In this document: piece by piece, positions 46,900 to 60,382 of the stretch
Position numbering within the stretch: the first letter of the stretch is position 1
Layout: the number at the start of each line of letters is the position of its first letter
Assembly: GCA_965153455.1 (NCBI GenBank)
Contig: OZ234493.1
Location: forward strand, 24,108,213 to 24,172,212
DNA length: 64,000 bases
Reading direction: 5' to 3'
From: Sphagnum compactum
Taxonomy: Eukaryota; Bryophyta; Sphagnopsida; Sphagnales
The notes under the pieces: model-generated
The model's database searches: none
Seen by the model: only the letters and a program-made list of their open reading frames with translations
Told to the model about the DNA's origin: nothing
Position numbers and translations under genes: made by a program

Positions 46900-49800
46900 T
46901 CATGAAGTTTGACAATTGTTTCAATAACTTTTGAAATAAAATTGCACATTGTAATATATTCATATGAATATCACTTTCTAACAAATATACTCTTTAATCA
47001 TTTTGTTTCAATTTTAAAAATTAGTTTCTTTTGATAAGTTTATTTTTTGGACTTTGGACTTTGATCAATCTCTTATGAGCTAGGAGCTTGTTCATTATTA
47101 AGTTGAACATAATTAATATTAAAAGGTGCCTTTAATGAATTCAATGTTGTCATTTCAAAATGTTTTAAACTATTTGGTTATGTATTTCAATTGTCCAAGG
47201 CTTATTATCTTCTTCATTTGGTCTTTGACCATTTGAAGCCCCAAACATTAGTCAAGTTTTCCTAGGTCCTTCACGTCAAACTCGATTGAAGGGTTGCCTT
47301 TACTTTATATGATTTCATCAACATTCTTACTAACTATTATTAAGTCATCTATGTAAAACATATTAAGTGGACAACATACTCTTGTTCAAATCAAACATAA
47401 ATGCTAATAGACTTAATTTGTATTGTCTAAGCTTAAACCCCTTTTGCATTACAAAACCATCAATCTTTTCATCCATACCCAAGATGTTTGTTTCAATTCA
47501 TAAGTGGTTTTTTTAAGGTTTGCAAAAAAACTCCCTAAAATCAAGTTCTTCATACCTCTTTGGTTGTACCATGGGGATATAAACATCCTCCTTTAATTCA
47601 CCATCAAGGAAAGCTATTATCACATCCATTTGATAATTTTAAAAATCCAACATAGCTCTTATCTCCAATAGCACTTTAATTGAACAATATTTTATGACTA
47701 ACACAAACATTTCATCATGTCCCCTCAACTTATGAGTAGCCTCTCGCCACTATTCACATTTTGTAATGGCCAATTTCATTATTTTCCTTTCATTTTAGTT
47801 TTAAAACTCATTACAACCAATTTTTTTCTTCCTTTATGAAGCTTCACAAGCTCCTGGATGTCCTATTTTGTAGTAAAGAATTATACATTGCATTTATTAC
47901 CTATTTCCATTGCTTCCCATCTTGTTTTTTGGAGAGCTCTTATTAGTGTTTTAGTTTCATCCAAAATGCCAACATATGCATAGTGTGTGATCTTTGTATG
48001 TTGGTGCACTTTTCAATTTAGTTGACCATCTCACAACTTATTCATTTCTTGTTGTGCATGTATATTCACATGATGTAACTTGGTAGTTTAGGTTGATCTA
48101 GTTGCGGCATGGTGCCAACAATAAGCGTATTTGGTGTTCCATGGAATTGATTATTCAACTCTCATATCTTCATAAAATGTCTTTGAGTTGCATGTTCACA
48201 AGCTTTTGATCAAGTTCCCATGTCCATTTATTAACTTTCATTGAAAAATCTTTTTTCATAACTTCATTGAAGATCATATGGATTGACTAATGATTACCTT
48301 TCCTACTAATTTCTATGAGTCTTTAAGCTTTAGAATCGAAGTTGTGCCCTACAAATTCACATTTAATGCTTTAAGGTTCCAACTTAGTTCTTGCGTTCTT
48401 AAATTTCTGTGTATGCTACATATCCAAACACCCTCAAGTGATTTAGGAAAGACCTATTTCCATTCCATGCCTACTCAAACATCATTCCATTCACAACTTT
48501 GTGGGGGCTTCTACCTTTGAGGTAGATTGTTGTGTTCACCCCATAAACTTCTACCCATAATTTTTTATTCAAACCACCATGCCGCAACATACTTCAAAAT
48601 GTTTCCATAATCATTTGATTCAATTGCTTTGCTATTGGACATTATGTTGACAAATGTAGGTGTAAACTTTTGATGTTGAATCCCATGAACTTTCAAAATT
48701 CTTCACACTCCTTGGAGGTACATTTTCCACCATCATCTCTTGTTAGGATTTTCAAATTTCTTCTAGTTTGAACTTCAAGATATTCTTTGAATTCCATGAG
48801 CTTGGAGAAACATTCTCCTTTTCTTCATAAAAAATGGGCCCAACCATGATAATAAGAAAATCTCAAATATAACCAATCCATTTTTGTGTTTACAAGTTTC
48901 ATAAATTAAGTTAATATTGAATTTTTTTGTTATATTTGGACATTACAAATTACATTCTAATTTATCAATTTAACATTTGGATAAGTTTGAAAATAATCCA
49001 ATAAGTATATAATACATTTTAGCACATTAAATGGATTATTAGCTTGTAATCAATGTTGTTCATGTTTTAAAAAATTATGATATAATGTAGTTTAAAATTG
49101 TCTAAATAATACATTGTTCAACATTGCTTCAAAACCTTTTGACTAATCTTGTGTTGTCACATCAATTTATCAAGATCATTAATCACACACTACTTTAAAA
49201 GGCATCGACAAGTCCTTTTATTGTTTTGCACCCAAGTAACAAAATGTTATCCAAGAATAGTCATTGGTGAAGGTTAAGAACTACTACACTCTAAAAAAAA
49301 AACGATTTTAGGTAGTTATTAAGGCCATTTGGTGAAATCTCGGGTTTTTGGTACTTAAATGAAATAGGAGCAAAAAATGAACATTTCAATTTTGCAACAT
49401 TGAGTGATAAACAAATTGTAAGTTTCTATCATGCAAAATCTTCAAGCTTGCCAAAAAAATACAATTTCAAACACAAAACAAAATGCAAAAAACAAATGGA
49501 AGAGATGACTTCAAGAATATTCTTTCAAATCTCCAACATCGAAATCATAGAATTACAAAATTGATGATACATCTTGATTCCCTAGGTTTCCCCATATAAA
49601 ACCTTTAAAGCAATAAAAAATGGTGGAAATCCCAAAAATCTAGCGGAATCTCAAAAATCTTTCTAAAACTTATTGTAAATCCTATCTAAAAATCTTTATC
49701 TAAATTTAGTTTACTTAGTTAACTTTTTGGTCTAAAAATATACACATTGAAAATTGATAATACGTTTTTGGTAACATAAAACTGGTAATAGTTTTCAATA

Positions 49801-50700
49801 GTGATTTTTAGTACGAATTTTGGATAGTGATTTTCCATAGCACTTTTTCGATAGTGATTTTTAGCAATAGTTTCCAATAGTGAATTTCCATAGTAGTTTT
49901 TAGTAACAAATTTTTGGTGGCACTTTTTGGTAATAGATTTTTGGTTGCACTTTTCGGTAATAGATTTTTGTAGCAATTTGCTATATTGGTTTCTAATAGT
50001 AGGTCTTTGATACTAATTTTTAGTATTGGTTTCTAGTAGTCAAAATTGATATTGACAATTCTTGTCCTAAAAATCCTAACACTTAAATCTTTGATAGTAA
50101 TCCCAAAACATTATAATGAACTATCTCAACATTTCAATAACTTTCAATCCTCTCTCCTTAGGAGACAATTTCATGTGTTATTTTTTGAATACGCAACCTT
50201 TGCAAAACTCTAATTCTACATACATAAGCAAGGTCACAATTCTTCATAATTATTAAGCAAAATTGGAGCTAGTATATGGGACCCAATGACCTTTCTTCTC
50301 ACAATAATTACAAATTTTATAAGAAATATCTTTGGCACTTCTTTTAGAGCCTACACACTTTTGACATGTGTGAACAAGAGCTTATGTCACCTTTATTAAG
50401 ACATCACCTTTCATTCTTCTCATAAGTTATTTGTTGTATAATCTAGGTAATAATAACTTCTCATGTTAATTTAGTAGACTTGTAAAACTTTGAAAATGTG
50501 ACCAATAGTTGGTAACTATTAGATAAACACATAAAAAGTACATCACCACCTTGATTTCAAGCTTTTTTGGTATCATAGCTCCAATGGCATCAAGTTTTTT
50601 TGCCATTGCATCCAACCAAAACATTTGCATTTGTTTCAATAGGCCTTTGCTCATTCCAACTAACAAGACTTTAGAAGTCTCTTACCTTAAGCATAATGTC
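46900..50700 (-). pseudogene. Degenerate Ty1/copia retrotransposon (gag-pol)
   Basis: Read on the minus strand, the domain order is that of copia elements. Gag-like (UBN2) text lies at 50466-50640 (AMAKKLDAIGAMIPKK). A zinc knuckle near 50280-50320 reads ICNYCEKKGHWVPY, its last Cys replaced by Tyr. An integrase-like block at about 48560-48850 has FKEYLEVQT, LTRDDGGKCTSKECEEF. Reverse transcriptase pieces at 47180-47640 include QMDVIIAFLDGELKEDVYIP and MFYIDDLIIVSKNVDEI (the active-site Y-x-D-D), then EFDVKDLGKLD. Many stops and frameshifts intervene, so it is inactive. LTRs were not recognised. Outer limits are approximate. Confidence 0.8.
49750..50045. repeat. Short-period tandem repeat inside the copia relic
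   Basis: About a dozen imperfect units of roughly 20-24 bp with the core (A/G)GTAATAG(T/A)TTTT and AATAGTGATTTT. They interrupt the copia gag-pol region and give the repetitive minus-strand peptide pattern ITEKCNQKSITKKCHQK. Confidence 0.65.
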
Positions 50701-53700
50701 AATTTTGAATTTCCACATGTGTAATATATGTTCCTTTTGAACTTGTCAACACGTTTGTATTATAACCCCATAATGTATGGATTTTCAAAGTTTGCCATGT
50801 TTAATTACTACAACAGAGTTGTGAATTGATTAAAATAAATTGACTCTAATTATTGACGAAGTGAAAAGTTTAGTACGTGTGAAGGTGTGAAAACCATTCA
50901 TGATTGAAGAACTACAACTATAGTGTATTACATATGCTTTATTTTTATATTTTAATGTGTACATTGTTCATCCTAGTACATCATTAGTATACTAACAATT
51001 CCAGAGTACAAGCATTGTCTATTTAATCTTGCATGCTTAAACATACACTTGAGCTAGTCACACCACCCAAAAGTTTTTAAAAATGTAGAGATAAATACAC
51101 AAGTAATCAACACATGCAACAACCAACCAACCAAACTAGTTCTAAATCAATGGAATATAGGAGTATGTGAAACTAAAGACTATGCACTTGTCTAACATTT
51201 GCAAACCTAGAACTTAGGAACACATTCATCTTTCAACATTGGGAATTTATGTTTCAAGTGATGACAAGGGGATGCTTGGGAAGTTGAACAATACTAAGGA
51301 GATGGAGGGAGTGTTGTTAACCTTGGGTCAATCTTTTACTTTCTATTTAGGAGCTAAGTAATTTAAGGGGCAACTTGGTAATTTTTATCACCAAGAATTA
51401 TTATCTCCACTTTTTGGGGGATAAAGCACTTTAATTTAGCTAACTTCTAAGGATGGTAGGTAAGAAATCAACCACCTACCTTCTAAAATGTGGTAGTTGG
51501 TTAATTAGTTGCTTAGAAGGTAGGAGATAATTTGAAAAAAAAACTAGGAGGACTAGTTAGTTTAGTGGGACATCTAGTGGTGGTCTTTTTTGGGTATAGA
51601 CGAGGGAGGATTAATTCAAAGGGTTAGAAAATCTCTTATTCCATGGCTCTTTCTTCCTTTGTTTGTTTGATTTTTTGGTTTTGGAATGGGATTTTATTTT
51701 ATTTTCCCTTCCATTCTCTTTATTCTATTTTTTTTGACCCCTATCTATCTATCTATTGTTTTTTCCCTTTAAGGTAATAGTTTATATTGATTATGGTATA
51801 AAGGAAGGGAAGGGATGGTAGTCCTTGGATGTACCTAAATGGAAACATGAAGGCAATAAAATAAACGTGCTTGAGCACAAGCTTTCTTCTCTCTAGATTC
51901 TTCTTGAGTTTTTAATTTCTACTATTTTGGTAGGATGGTAGGAGGGTGGGGTAGATGGTAGGAGAGAACGCTAGAAGGTGGCCATTCTTGGGACAAGGTT
52001 GTTTACTTCTTAAATATGTGTTTCATCAAAAGAGTCCTCTCTTAAGGGACTATACATGTTGTTGCCCTATGGAGGTAATTATATTACAAGGTAGAATTAC
52101 CATCCCCTTGTTTACCAACTAAACTATGGTCTATTCTTTTGATGTAACTAACTTACTACCAAATTATGATTACTTATTTAGGGAATGAAAGTTAGGATGG
52201 GGAGGTAGGATATTGTCCAAGGAACATATTTTTACTTTTTTTCATAGTCACTTTATTATTTTGATGTGAGTAGTTGTAGTAGAGTAAGAAAGGTAGTGAA
52301 TTAGTTTTCTGATCGTGTAACATTATCTTTCTGTGGTATGACCTTCCAGCTGAAGGTGATTACTAGGGACCTAATTGGGCATTATTTACATATGTCAATT
52401 AAGGTAGGGATGTCCCTCCTAACAACCTTGTTACAAGCTAATGAAAATTCGATTTTTTTCTACTTTCAAGTTAATGGACGTTAAGAATATATTTTTATAT
52501 TGTCAAGTTATGCATATTATAATCGTAATACATCAAACTTCCAATATAAAAGTAACTTTAAAAACCATTTTGACAAATTGGTTTCAAATCTACTTGTAAC
52601 CTACTTTTATTGTTCTAATTTTTTTCAATTTTTTAGAACTATGGTCAACTCCATTTATTTGAGCATCACAATTTGGGTGAAAAATCATGAAATGGAGGTG
52701 TAATCCAATTGTTGGTGGATTGGAATTGTCATAAGTTATAGTTCTTACAAAAATGAATATTCTTTCTTTTTTGAGAGTGTGTGAGAAATGGTGATTAATG
52801 TGTAACATATTCATACTTGCCAAGATTGGATGAAATCAACAAATCAAGCAAAATTTGCTGGGAAAATGCATAAACCTTCCTAATAAGATAATTATTGTTT
52901 TTTATTTATAGCAGTTATGCCATGAAATTTTCATTTATACTAATGTATTTGCAAAAATGTTAGTGTGAAACCATGTAAATGTTTCTTGTATGTCATATGT
53001 CTACAGAATGATTTCAACACATTGGAAGAAGGTTTGAGTATGAAGAAATGAGAATAGGAACACAAAAATATGGTGAAAAAATTGCCAACAAATATGTCAA
53101 AGGTTTTTTTGTGTACACATAAACTTCACAAATTGTGGCTGAAGCCCCATTTAGGTATTTAAACTACATTTCATGTCCCAAAACATACTTTGAACGGGGC
53201 ACAAAATTTTTGTTCAAAGTACTTATGAAGTTGGAACATTAAAAATAACATACTATAAGAATAGTGATCAATTGAAATTATCCAAACGATTAAAATTGCA
53301 AAAAAATTGATGTTTATGACATAATTATCCTTGCAAACATGTGTAATATAAGTTATTCATTTTTACAATATGATTGTGACTTGATGAATAATAACAATTA
53401 AGGTGGTAATCATAAAGAGCTACTACAAACTAAATCATAAGCAACTAAATTGTAATGTGTTATAAATACTATTTTTATTTTTATTAAAATATTCTAAAAA
53501 TTTACCAATTGATCCAAATAATTTATTAAAATAATTATTTAGGGTGTTCAACAAACTATTTAGATATTTAATTGTTGATTTAACTCCATGTTCAACATAG
53601 TTTATCATTCCAAATTGATCACCATTTAACCTTTGAATATTTAGTTTCAAAACTTCTGCATTATGCCATGTGATCATCCTTTCAGGCACACATATTGTGT

Positions 53701-53979
53701 CATGTATTCTAATTATGTATCCTAATTATAATTAGATAATTAATGTGTCAAATTTTTCATGATTGATTGGGATGATTATGGGTGTTGCCATAACGGAACT
53801 TTATGCTAAACATGCCACATCAATGTTATGGTTATGATGACTTTAGTTAATTATTCTTTCTACCGTTTTCGCACATAACCAAATCTTGAAAACAACTATG
53901 ACATCTTATTTTTAATTTAAGACTATCCGTGAAGTTAGTGATTTTATTCAAGTCATGTAAGTCCAAATATGTAGTACAC
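50701..53979. other. Intergenic, no gene recognised
   Basis: AT-rich DNA. 51360-52450 is slightly richer in GGTAGG/GGTAGT words. ORFs at 52500-52823 and 53435-53689 are AT-driven and lack motifs. Nothing else is supported. Confidence 0.4.
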
Positions 53980-54160
53980 TACTACCCTGGCAGCTTTAAC
54001 AATAATTATATTATTTTCAGAAATGATTTCAAAATAAAAAAGAAATAAAAAACTTGTGAAGGAAAATATTGAAACTTCAAGAATATTTTATTTCTCAAAA
54101 TGAAACTTTCAAAATGAATTTGTTACTTGACAACAAAGTGTCAAACCAGCCAAGGTACTT
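53980..54160. mobile_element. TA-flanked MITE, copy 2
   Basis: It matches 44281-44458 in the same orientation. Ends are TACTACCCTGGCAGC and CCAGCCAAGGTACTT, i.e. the same terminal inverted repeats with a few changes. The interior has TTTTCAGAAATGAT, TTGTGAAGGAAAATATTGAA and CTTCAAGAATAT. Two diverged copies in 64 kb suggest an old, numerous family. Confidence 0.75.
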
Positions 54161-56795
54161 CGGTGTTTGAAATTGTTGTCATTTTACTGAAAGTAAATAA
54201 AAAAATCTACTGGCTACAATTGTAATTTGAGGCATGATAAAACTTGGGAGGCTATTTAATTTTTTTTTATAATGCCAATAAGATTCTAAGATCAAAACTT
54301 GCAAACTATAGGCTTATGAAAATTCTTGTAAGGCTCAAACTAAGGATAATTCCTTTGGATGGATAGTTGATTCAGGCATTTGTGAACTTTCTAATTTATG
54401 ATACCTACTTGTTTAATGGCTTAAAATTGAAATAAAGTCGATAATCAGTTGTAGTAGCCGAAATTGAGGGCATTTTCTTGCCAAAGTAATGGTGGGAGGA
54501 TGGAGGGAGCCATGTCAATAACAAAACTAGTAAAAACCAATGTCCATTTAAATGGTCAAGGTAAAATTGAACATTGAAAAATAGGGTTTAATAGGTTTTA
54601 TGGTGTCTAAATTGGAAAGATCTCTCACACAATATATAAATTCCCTAAAGGCAAGTTTACTGAAGTTATTCATGTAATGTTAGAATGGGGCTTGTATGGT
54701 ACACCATACTTTTTTGCTTGAAACAAACACCACCTAGTCTACTACAAATGCTAAGTCCTATGTCCTAAAATCCCAACAAAATACACCTACCATTGACTAC
54801 AAACACCACTTTCGGTTTGAAAAGTCCATAACATGAGTCTTCATCTCTCCAAAGTAAGTAGACTACTTTGTTAGGAAATCCAGACTTAATACAATCTTGA
54901 GTTTGAGAGGTGTCTCTTGGGGGCCATTTCTTGGTTAAGAGATTGGTCCAATTCTACTTGTAACATTATAAACATTTCCTCGTCAAGAGAAAACATTTCA
55001 TCTACACATCTCCTCACATCGGAGCATTTAGTTACAAGTACATGTTCAAGAATGATGCACACCCCCATTCATTGATTTCAATTTGTTAGAGACAAATTTC
55101 ATACATTGGAGGTTAAAGTCATGGGGATTTAAAAATGGCTGTTTTTCAGCATGATGTAATATGACCGAATCGGCCTGCCTTGCCAATTGTGCAAGCGGCC
55201 TATTCTGCTGCACTCCTCCTCCCACCCCATGCTCCCCACAATTTTCCCTCGTGGTTCTCTGATTTTAACCTGGTTCCCTCATGTTTTAAAGTCAGGGAGT
55301 GGGCAGGGTTCAGCTGATTCTGGAGCCAAGCAGCCTGTGGCCAAGCCTGGCAGTAGCCCCACTCGGCACCATGCTTGGCCACAAGCTCACTAAAACCCTG
55401 CCCTGCTACCTAGTACTTTGAAGGATGACTTTTTGAACTTGCTGCTAAAACCTCTACCTCAGACTGTGGGATAGCTCCATTTGGCATGAATAGAAGAAAA
55501 GAAAATGCAGATTTTCTACAACAGAAATATTGGGTTTCAGTGATTGTGGAATATCTCAATGTGAAAGTCCGACTTTGTGGACAATTGGAGTCTTTCATGA
55601 AAGTATCATCCCTTGAGTTAGGTTACTCTTCAAAGTTTACAGAGGCAACTCATTGACAAATTGAATGTGATGCCATCTTCAAACTGTCATGAAGGTTGTC
55701 TCAAAAACTTTTCATGGATGTGAAATGCAGAGAAACATGAAGATCTTCATCAATTTCCACAAAACTGGCCACTTCTTGTCCTATAGTCTAAGAACCCTCA
55801 ATTCTCAATGATCTGCAACACATTGAAGTTGGACACTGCCAAGCTTTCAACACGCAGTCACATTAAGGGATAGAAGAATTGAATGCTCCCAAACACCCTA
55901 CAACTGCCTTGTCAACATCCAATTCTCTTAAGGACAATTGACTATGGGCCCACTTCGGCATTTTGAGAAGACACCAAAATGCACACATTGGGCTAAAAAC
56001 AAACCATAGCATTGTTCAGCATTGTTGCCATTTGATACAAGTTTATTCTTTGAGAGCGTATCAACATATTGATTTGCAGTATATATACCAAGACAATATT
56101 GCTCTGAGAGTTACTAGACCCTTAAGATTTGGGTGAACTTTGGGATTCACTTCTCAAAAGATAATTTGCCAGGAGTGAGAAACACAGCAACATATGGATA
56201 TAAGTACTACAATTCCATGTAAGTGTACCCAAAAGACAGTTTGTTGTGTTTACCTCATTGGAAGTTTGTCCCTGTGGCAGAAGGTGGATAGTGAAGTGCT
56301 TTGAAAAGTTCACAAATTTTCAGGGTGTAGATTAAAATCTACACCTTGAAAACAGGACATAATATCTCAGACCAAGCCAAGCTTCACAAATGAATACGAT
56401 AATTCCAAATTGTACCTAAAAAATCTGTAATATATGATGGGCCCATGGTGGAGTTGGGCTCCACATGGACTTAGCTCCCTTTAAAAATGCCTCTCTGCGA
56501 GAAAGGGTCCTGCTGTCAAATTATGAAAACTCTCAGATATCAGATATGGGAAGGAAGAAAATGCATGGAGTCTATTTCTGATTTCAGTATTGTGGATCAT
56601 CCCATCTCATTGATGTTTCGCCTGCAAATACAAGAAATCTTTGGTCAGAAATATGGAACTACACCAAAGAGGATTGATGAAGATGCACAAACAAAGACAT
56701 AGTCGATTCTGAGTGAGTAAGTTTTTGCTCTGCATATGTTAGATGCAAAATAAGAGGGCCGATCAACTGAAGGTGATGCACATTTTTACATCCCA
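54161..56795. other. Intergenic / 3' flank of the MADS-box gene
   Basis: No gene recognised. A GC-richer island at 55170-55400 (ORFs on both strands, no motif) stands out from the AT-rich surroundings. The segment just left of 56796 is probably 3'UTR of the minus-strand MADS gene. Confidence 0.35.
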
Positions 56796-59700
56796 TCAGA
56801 GGTATATGTCCCCACTACTGCTACCTTCTGGTTCAGCTGGACTTTGTTGAGATGGCCTTCTGCTTGAGCTTGGACGAAATGGCTCAGAGAACAGCCTGTT
56901 CATATGTGCACCATCGACAACAAAATGGGCCAATCTGTCAGCATCTACAATTTTGCTAATACCAAGGCTTTGGCACAAGCAACACTGCACACTCCGAATA
57001 ACAAGATGTGAGACACTGGGTTCCAGGTTTGTACCCTAAATGTAAAGAGGTTTGTGATGTCTGTGGGTCTTGAAGATTTGGATGAGAGGGAATCACTGTT
57101 GGTGCTGTCTGGGATCTTCCTCCAGAATCCCTAGCTGGCATGTTGTGCTGGGCTGGACTTGCTGAAGGGCCAGCCAGGGCAACTGCTTCTGCTATCTCTG
57201 TAGCATCTGCGAGCTAAGCCATCAAAGAAATTTTATGTGAGAATTGATGCACTTGTAAGAATTTCCTATTGCTTGGGCACACTTGATATGTTCAAAACCT
57301 TCAGCAACTTTGACCTAAGAGACTCCAGGGACCTATTTGGCAGCAAAACAATTGAACAATGCATATTCGGAAGCTATTGTTCTGCCAGCAGATTTTTACC
57401 TTGCGGAGCAGTTCAGCATTTTCCTGTTGCAAGTCATGCTCCTGCAACATGAAGATCTATTAGTCCAGCCATCTACTTTCATCAGGACCAACAAAATGGA
57501 GCTCATCAGGTGCATCTTCAGGCAAGAAGTTGCTTTAGGTTGTCATACTTCACAATACAATGGAAAGTTTGAACAAGCAAAAGCAACAGAACCAAAAACT
57601 TGTTTTTGTACTGGAAACCATCAAACACATTCAACACAGGAGTGTTAGGAGATGAATGTTACCTTTCTCTGAAGATCCTCAATTTCTTCAAGGAGGAGCT
57701 GATTCTGTAAAGATAAACCACAAGACACTCTGTCAGGATGATGCTTTTGCACCTGATAAAAAGGTCCATTGAAACTGGTACATGTTTATAATTGAGCAGA
57801 GGCATCAAGGCCAAAGGCTATCCAACACAATGGAGAGTGAAATGAGCAGAGACCATGAGCAATAGGATTCTTTTGCATTGGGTGGAGTTTCAGAATCTGG
57901 ATTGAAGAGGAAAACCCCCACTGCCACCCTCACAGTTACCTTCCTTGCCTGAACACGAGAAGATCCCATAGCTAGCTGCTGTTCTAGCTGCAGCAGTTCT
58001 GGCACAGTCAACATTGAAAGATCCTCTCCAAGCATATGCCTGGATTAAGAAAAAGAATATTATTCAGCTTCAAATGTGCCATGACCTAAGCAGATTGCTG
58101 CACAGTTCATTCTGGCAACTCCACAGATCTGAATCGTTCCAAGCTAACAAGCACTGAATTCCTGGAGAAAGAAAATAATATTTATGAAAAAAACCCAAAT
58201 GTAGCAACTGTGACACCTTATCTATGGTATCTATCACACAATTCCATACAAGTGAAACTTTTTAACTGTTGTCAATTGGAACCCAATGTTGTGTTGCTGC
58301 AGGTATATCATTATCAAACATAGAAAACATGGAGAGCAGGAGATCACCTGTATGTGCTTTGCAGCCTTTCCAATTGTTGCCTCAATTTAACAATTTCATG
58401 TCCCATCAACTGCAATCAGCACAACCATGTGACAAAGACATAAGCTGAATTCTTCCCATTGCTATGCAAGAAGCACACAACCAAAAAAATTGGGGGAGAG
58501 GGGGGAGGGGGTGATTCAAACCACCCGAGGAAAAAGCTACCAACTTATTGCAAATACTGAAAGGCAAGGCTCTTACTTCACTATTGCTGCCTGTTTGCAC
58601 TCCATCAGGGCACTTGCTGTATCTTTCAAGAATGTCTTGCATACTGCTCAATACCATCAAGAAGCAAAAACACTAGTTAGGCCAGGACTTTCTCACACCT
58701 GCAAACTTACAGTCACCGGTGGCCTACAGAATTAAGGTGTTGGGTACAGGAATTACTCACATACATACATTTTACTCACAACATCTCCTAGCTTTCTCCA
58801 AATACCCCAAGGAAATCTTTATGTTACTTCAGCCACTTGGAGGCCATGGGTTAAGGCTAATGAATTTTGGAGGAGAAGAGTTCACATGGAGATGGAAGCA
58901 GATGTGAAACCTGGAGGAGACAAAACTCCTCATGAACTAAACCAAACCAATAGGATCAAAACTGGGTTTGCAAATCCCTTTTCTTACATTACAACAAGGT
59001 GGAACTTGTTTTGAAGGCAATTACGATCTGGCAAATCGAGTAAAAAATTGTCCCCTAGTTGGTCTGTTTCTCAGCAATGCTGAGAACTTCATCAGCAGCA
59101 TTATTCTAGCAAGGACTGGATCACAAATTTAGGTGGAAATTGGTAAGGAAGAATGACTCCAAATTTAGGGTTGAGTCTTCCACCACATCCAAAATAAGCC
59201 TGGGCATGGCCAAAAAACACAAGTAATTGTAAGCAGGTCTCACAATGGAGACGCTAGGCGCTGTTTGACACTGCCCTTAGGCTCGGATCTAAGCAATGGG
59301 TTACTAGATGAGACAATTTTCTAGCGGTGGTTGCACATCAGCGATGGATGTGGTGCTGCTCGCCAACTTCCTGGAACGATTTGCCAGTTAGCTGTTGTGG
59401 GTTTTGCGGCATCACCCAAGACATACACAAATCTAGGCCAGAATTCCTCGCAAATACATGAGCTTTTCAGCTTCTGCTGAGTTCATACTAGTCGGACTCG
59501 GCACCATGTTCAGTTCGATCGGTTTGCCGCCCCGCCCACAATCTAGCTAGAATAAGATGGTCTTGTGGAGAGCAAATTAGAGATGTGAAATTGGGGAGCG
59601 ATTTCAAGACATATCGCCCTATATCACGCTCTAATTGTAGGAATTGCTCGCGAGTCGCGACTCACAGAATAAATGATTGTCGAAAACACTCTGCTACTTC

Positions 59701-60382
59701 GCGTTTCAAAGGGCGTGGTTCAGTGGACAGTTCGCCGAAACAGTCACATTTTCTTGCAACAGAAAAAAGGCAAGCCAAACCCACTCTCGGGAAGAACACC
59801 TCCCGCCACAAGAAGGATGAAGGAGTGAATGAAGGAGTGAAGGAGTGATGATCAGCCATGAAAGATGATCGTTTTCGGTCTCCTTGTAAAATGGAAAGGT
59901 TTGGGAATTCTGTTGTGTAGGTACTACATTTTGTAAGATACACGATCTTCTCTTTACTCGTCGAGTTCCGACTTCCGATTACTCATGAACAGCAGCTCAG
60001 AGCTCGGGATCAATCTAGACGAATTCCAAAGATCAGCAACAGTGGGATCAACTGACATTGCAGATAATACCGGGAATTAAGCCTGCAGCACTGGTGCCCC
60101 ACTCATGCTGCTACGCCAGCAAAGAAGCTCTCTCAAGCTTCTATCTCTCTCTCTGTGTCTCTCCGTGTGTGTGTCTGTTTCTCTCTGATCGTCCTACCTG
60201 CCTGAGCTGGAAAATTCAAACAGCTTCCCGGTGCTGGAGAATACAATGAGAGCCACTTCTGCATCGCACAGAACCGCCAGCTCGTGTGCCTTCTTCAACA
60301 AACCCCCGCGTCTCTTGGAGAATGTCACCTGCCTGCTCGTTGGATTCTCAATCTTCTTAATCTCTATTTTCCCGCGACCCAT
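56796..60382 (-). CDS. MIKC-type MADS-box transcription factor, eight exons
   Basis: DNA-binding regulator expected to dimerise and bind CArG boxes in the nucleus. Exons 60382-60198, 58643-58577, 58409-58348, 58039-57940, 57704-57663, 57441-57400, 57213-57035 and 56934-56796 join in phase to 271 aa. The exon sizes 185, 67, 62, 100, 42 and 42 bp are the classic MIKC pattern. Residues 1-60 are the MADS domain ([40 protein letters not shown]). The I region has DILERYSKC; the K domain (about 85-166) has [30 protein letters not shown] and [14 protein letters not shown]. The C-terminus is Pro/Ser-rich with SLHLGL. The last junction (57035/56934) is my choice because it restores that motif. An in-frame Met 29 codons upstream exists but lies outside the conserved start. 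Intron 1 is 1.55 kb. Fern-like by impression; the subfamily is not assignable. Confidence 0.92.
58644..60197 (-). promoter_or_regulatory. Large first intron of the MADS gene, candidate regulatory intron
   Basis: In many MIKC genes the long intron after the MADS exon carries regulatory sites. Here 59159-59169 reads CCAAATTTAGG, a CArG-like word (7 A/T instead of 6), and a second related ACAAATTTAGG occurs at 59123-59133. No coding exon is recognised in the intron; ORFs at 59585-59943 look like chance. The regulatory role is inferred. Confidence 0.35.

Noticed and set aside
55187-55400. GC-rich island with ORFs on both strands
   Set aside because: No protein family pattern and no splice or start context; left as unexplained composition.
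59585-59943. ORFs inside MADS intron 1
   Set aside because: Both strands are open over the same bases and the MADS exons join in phase without them.
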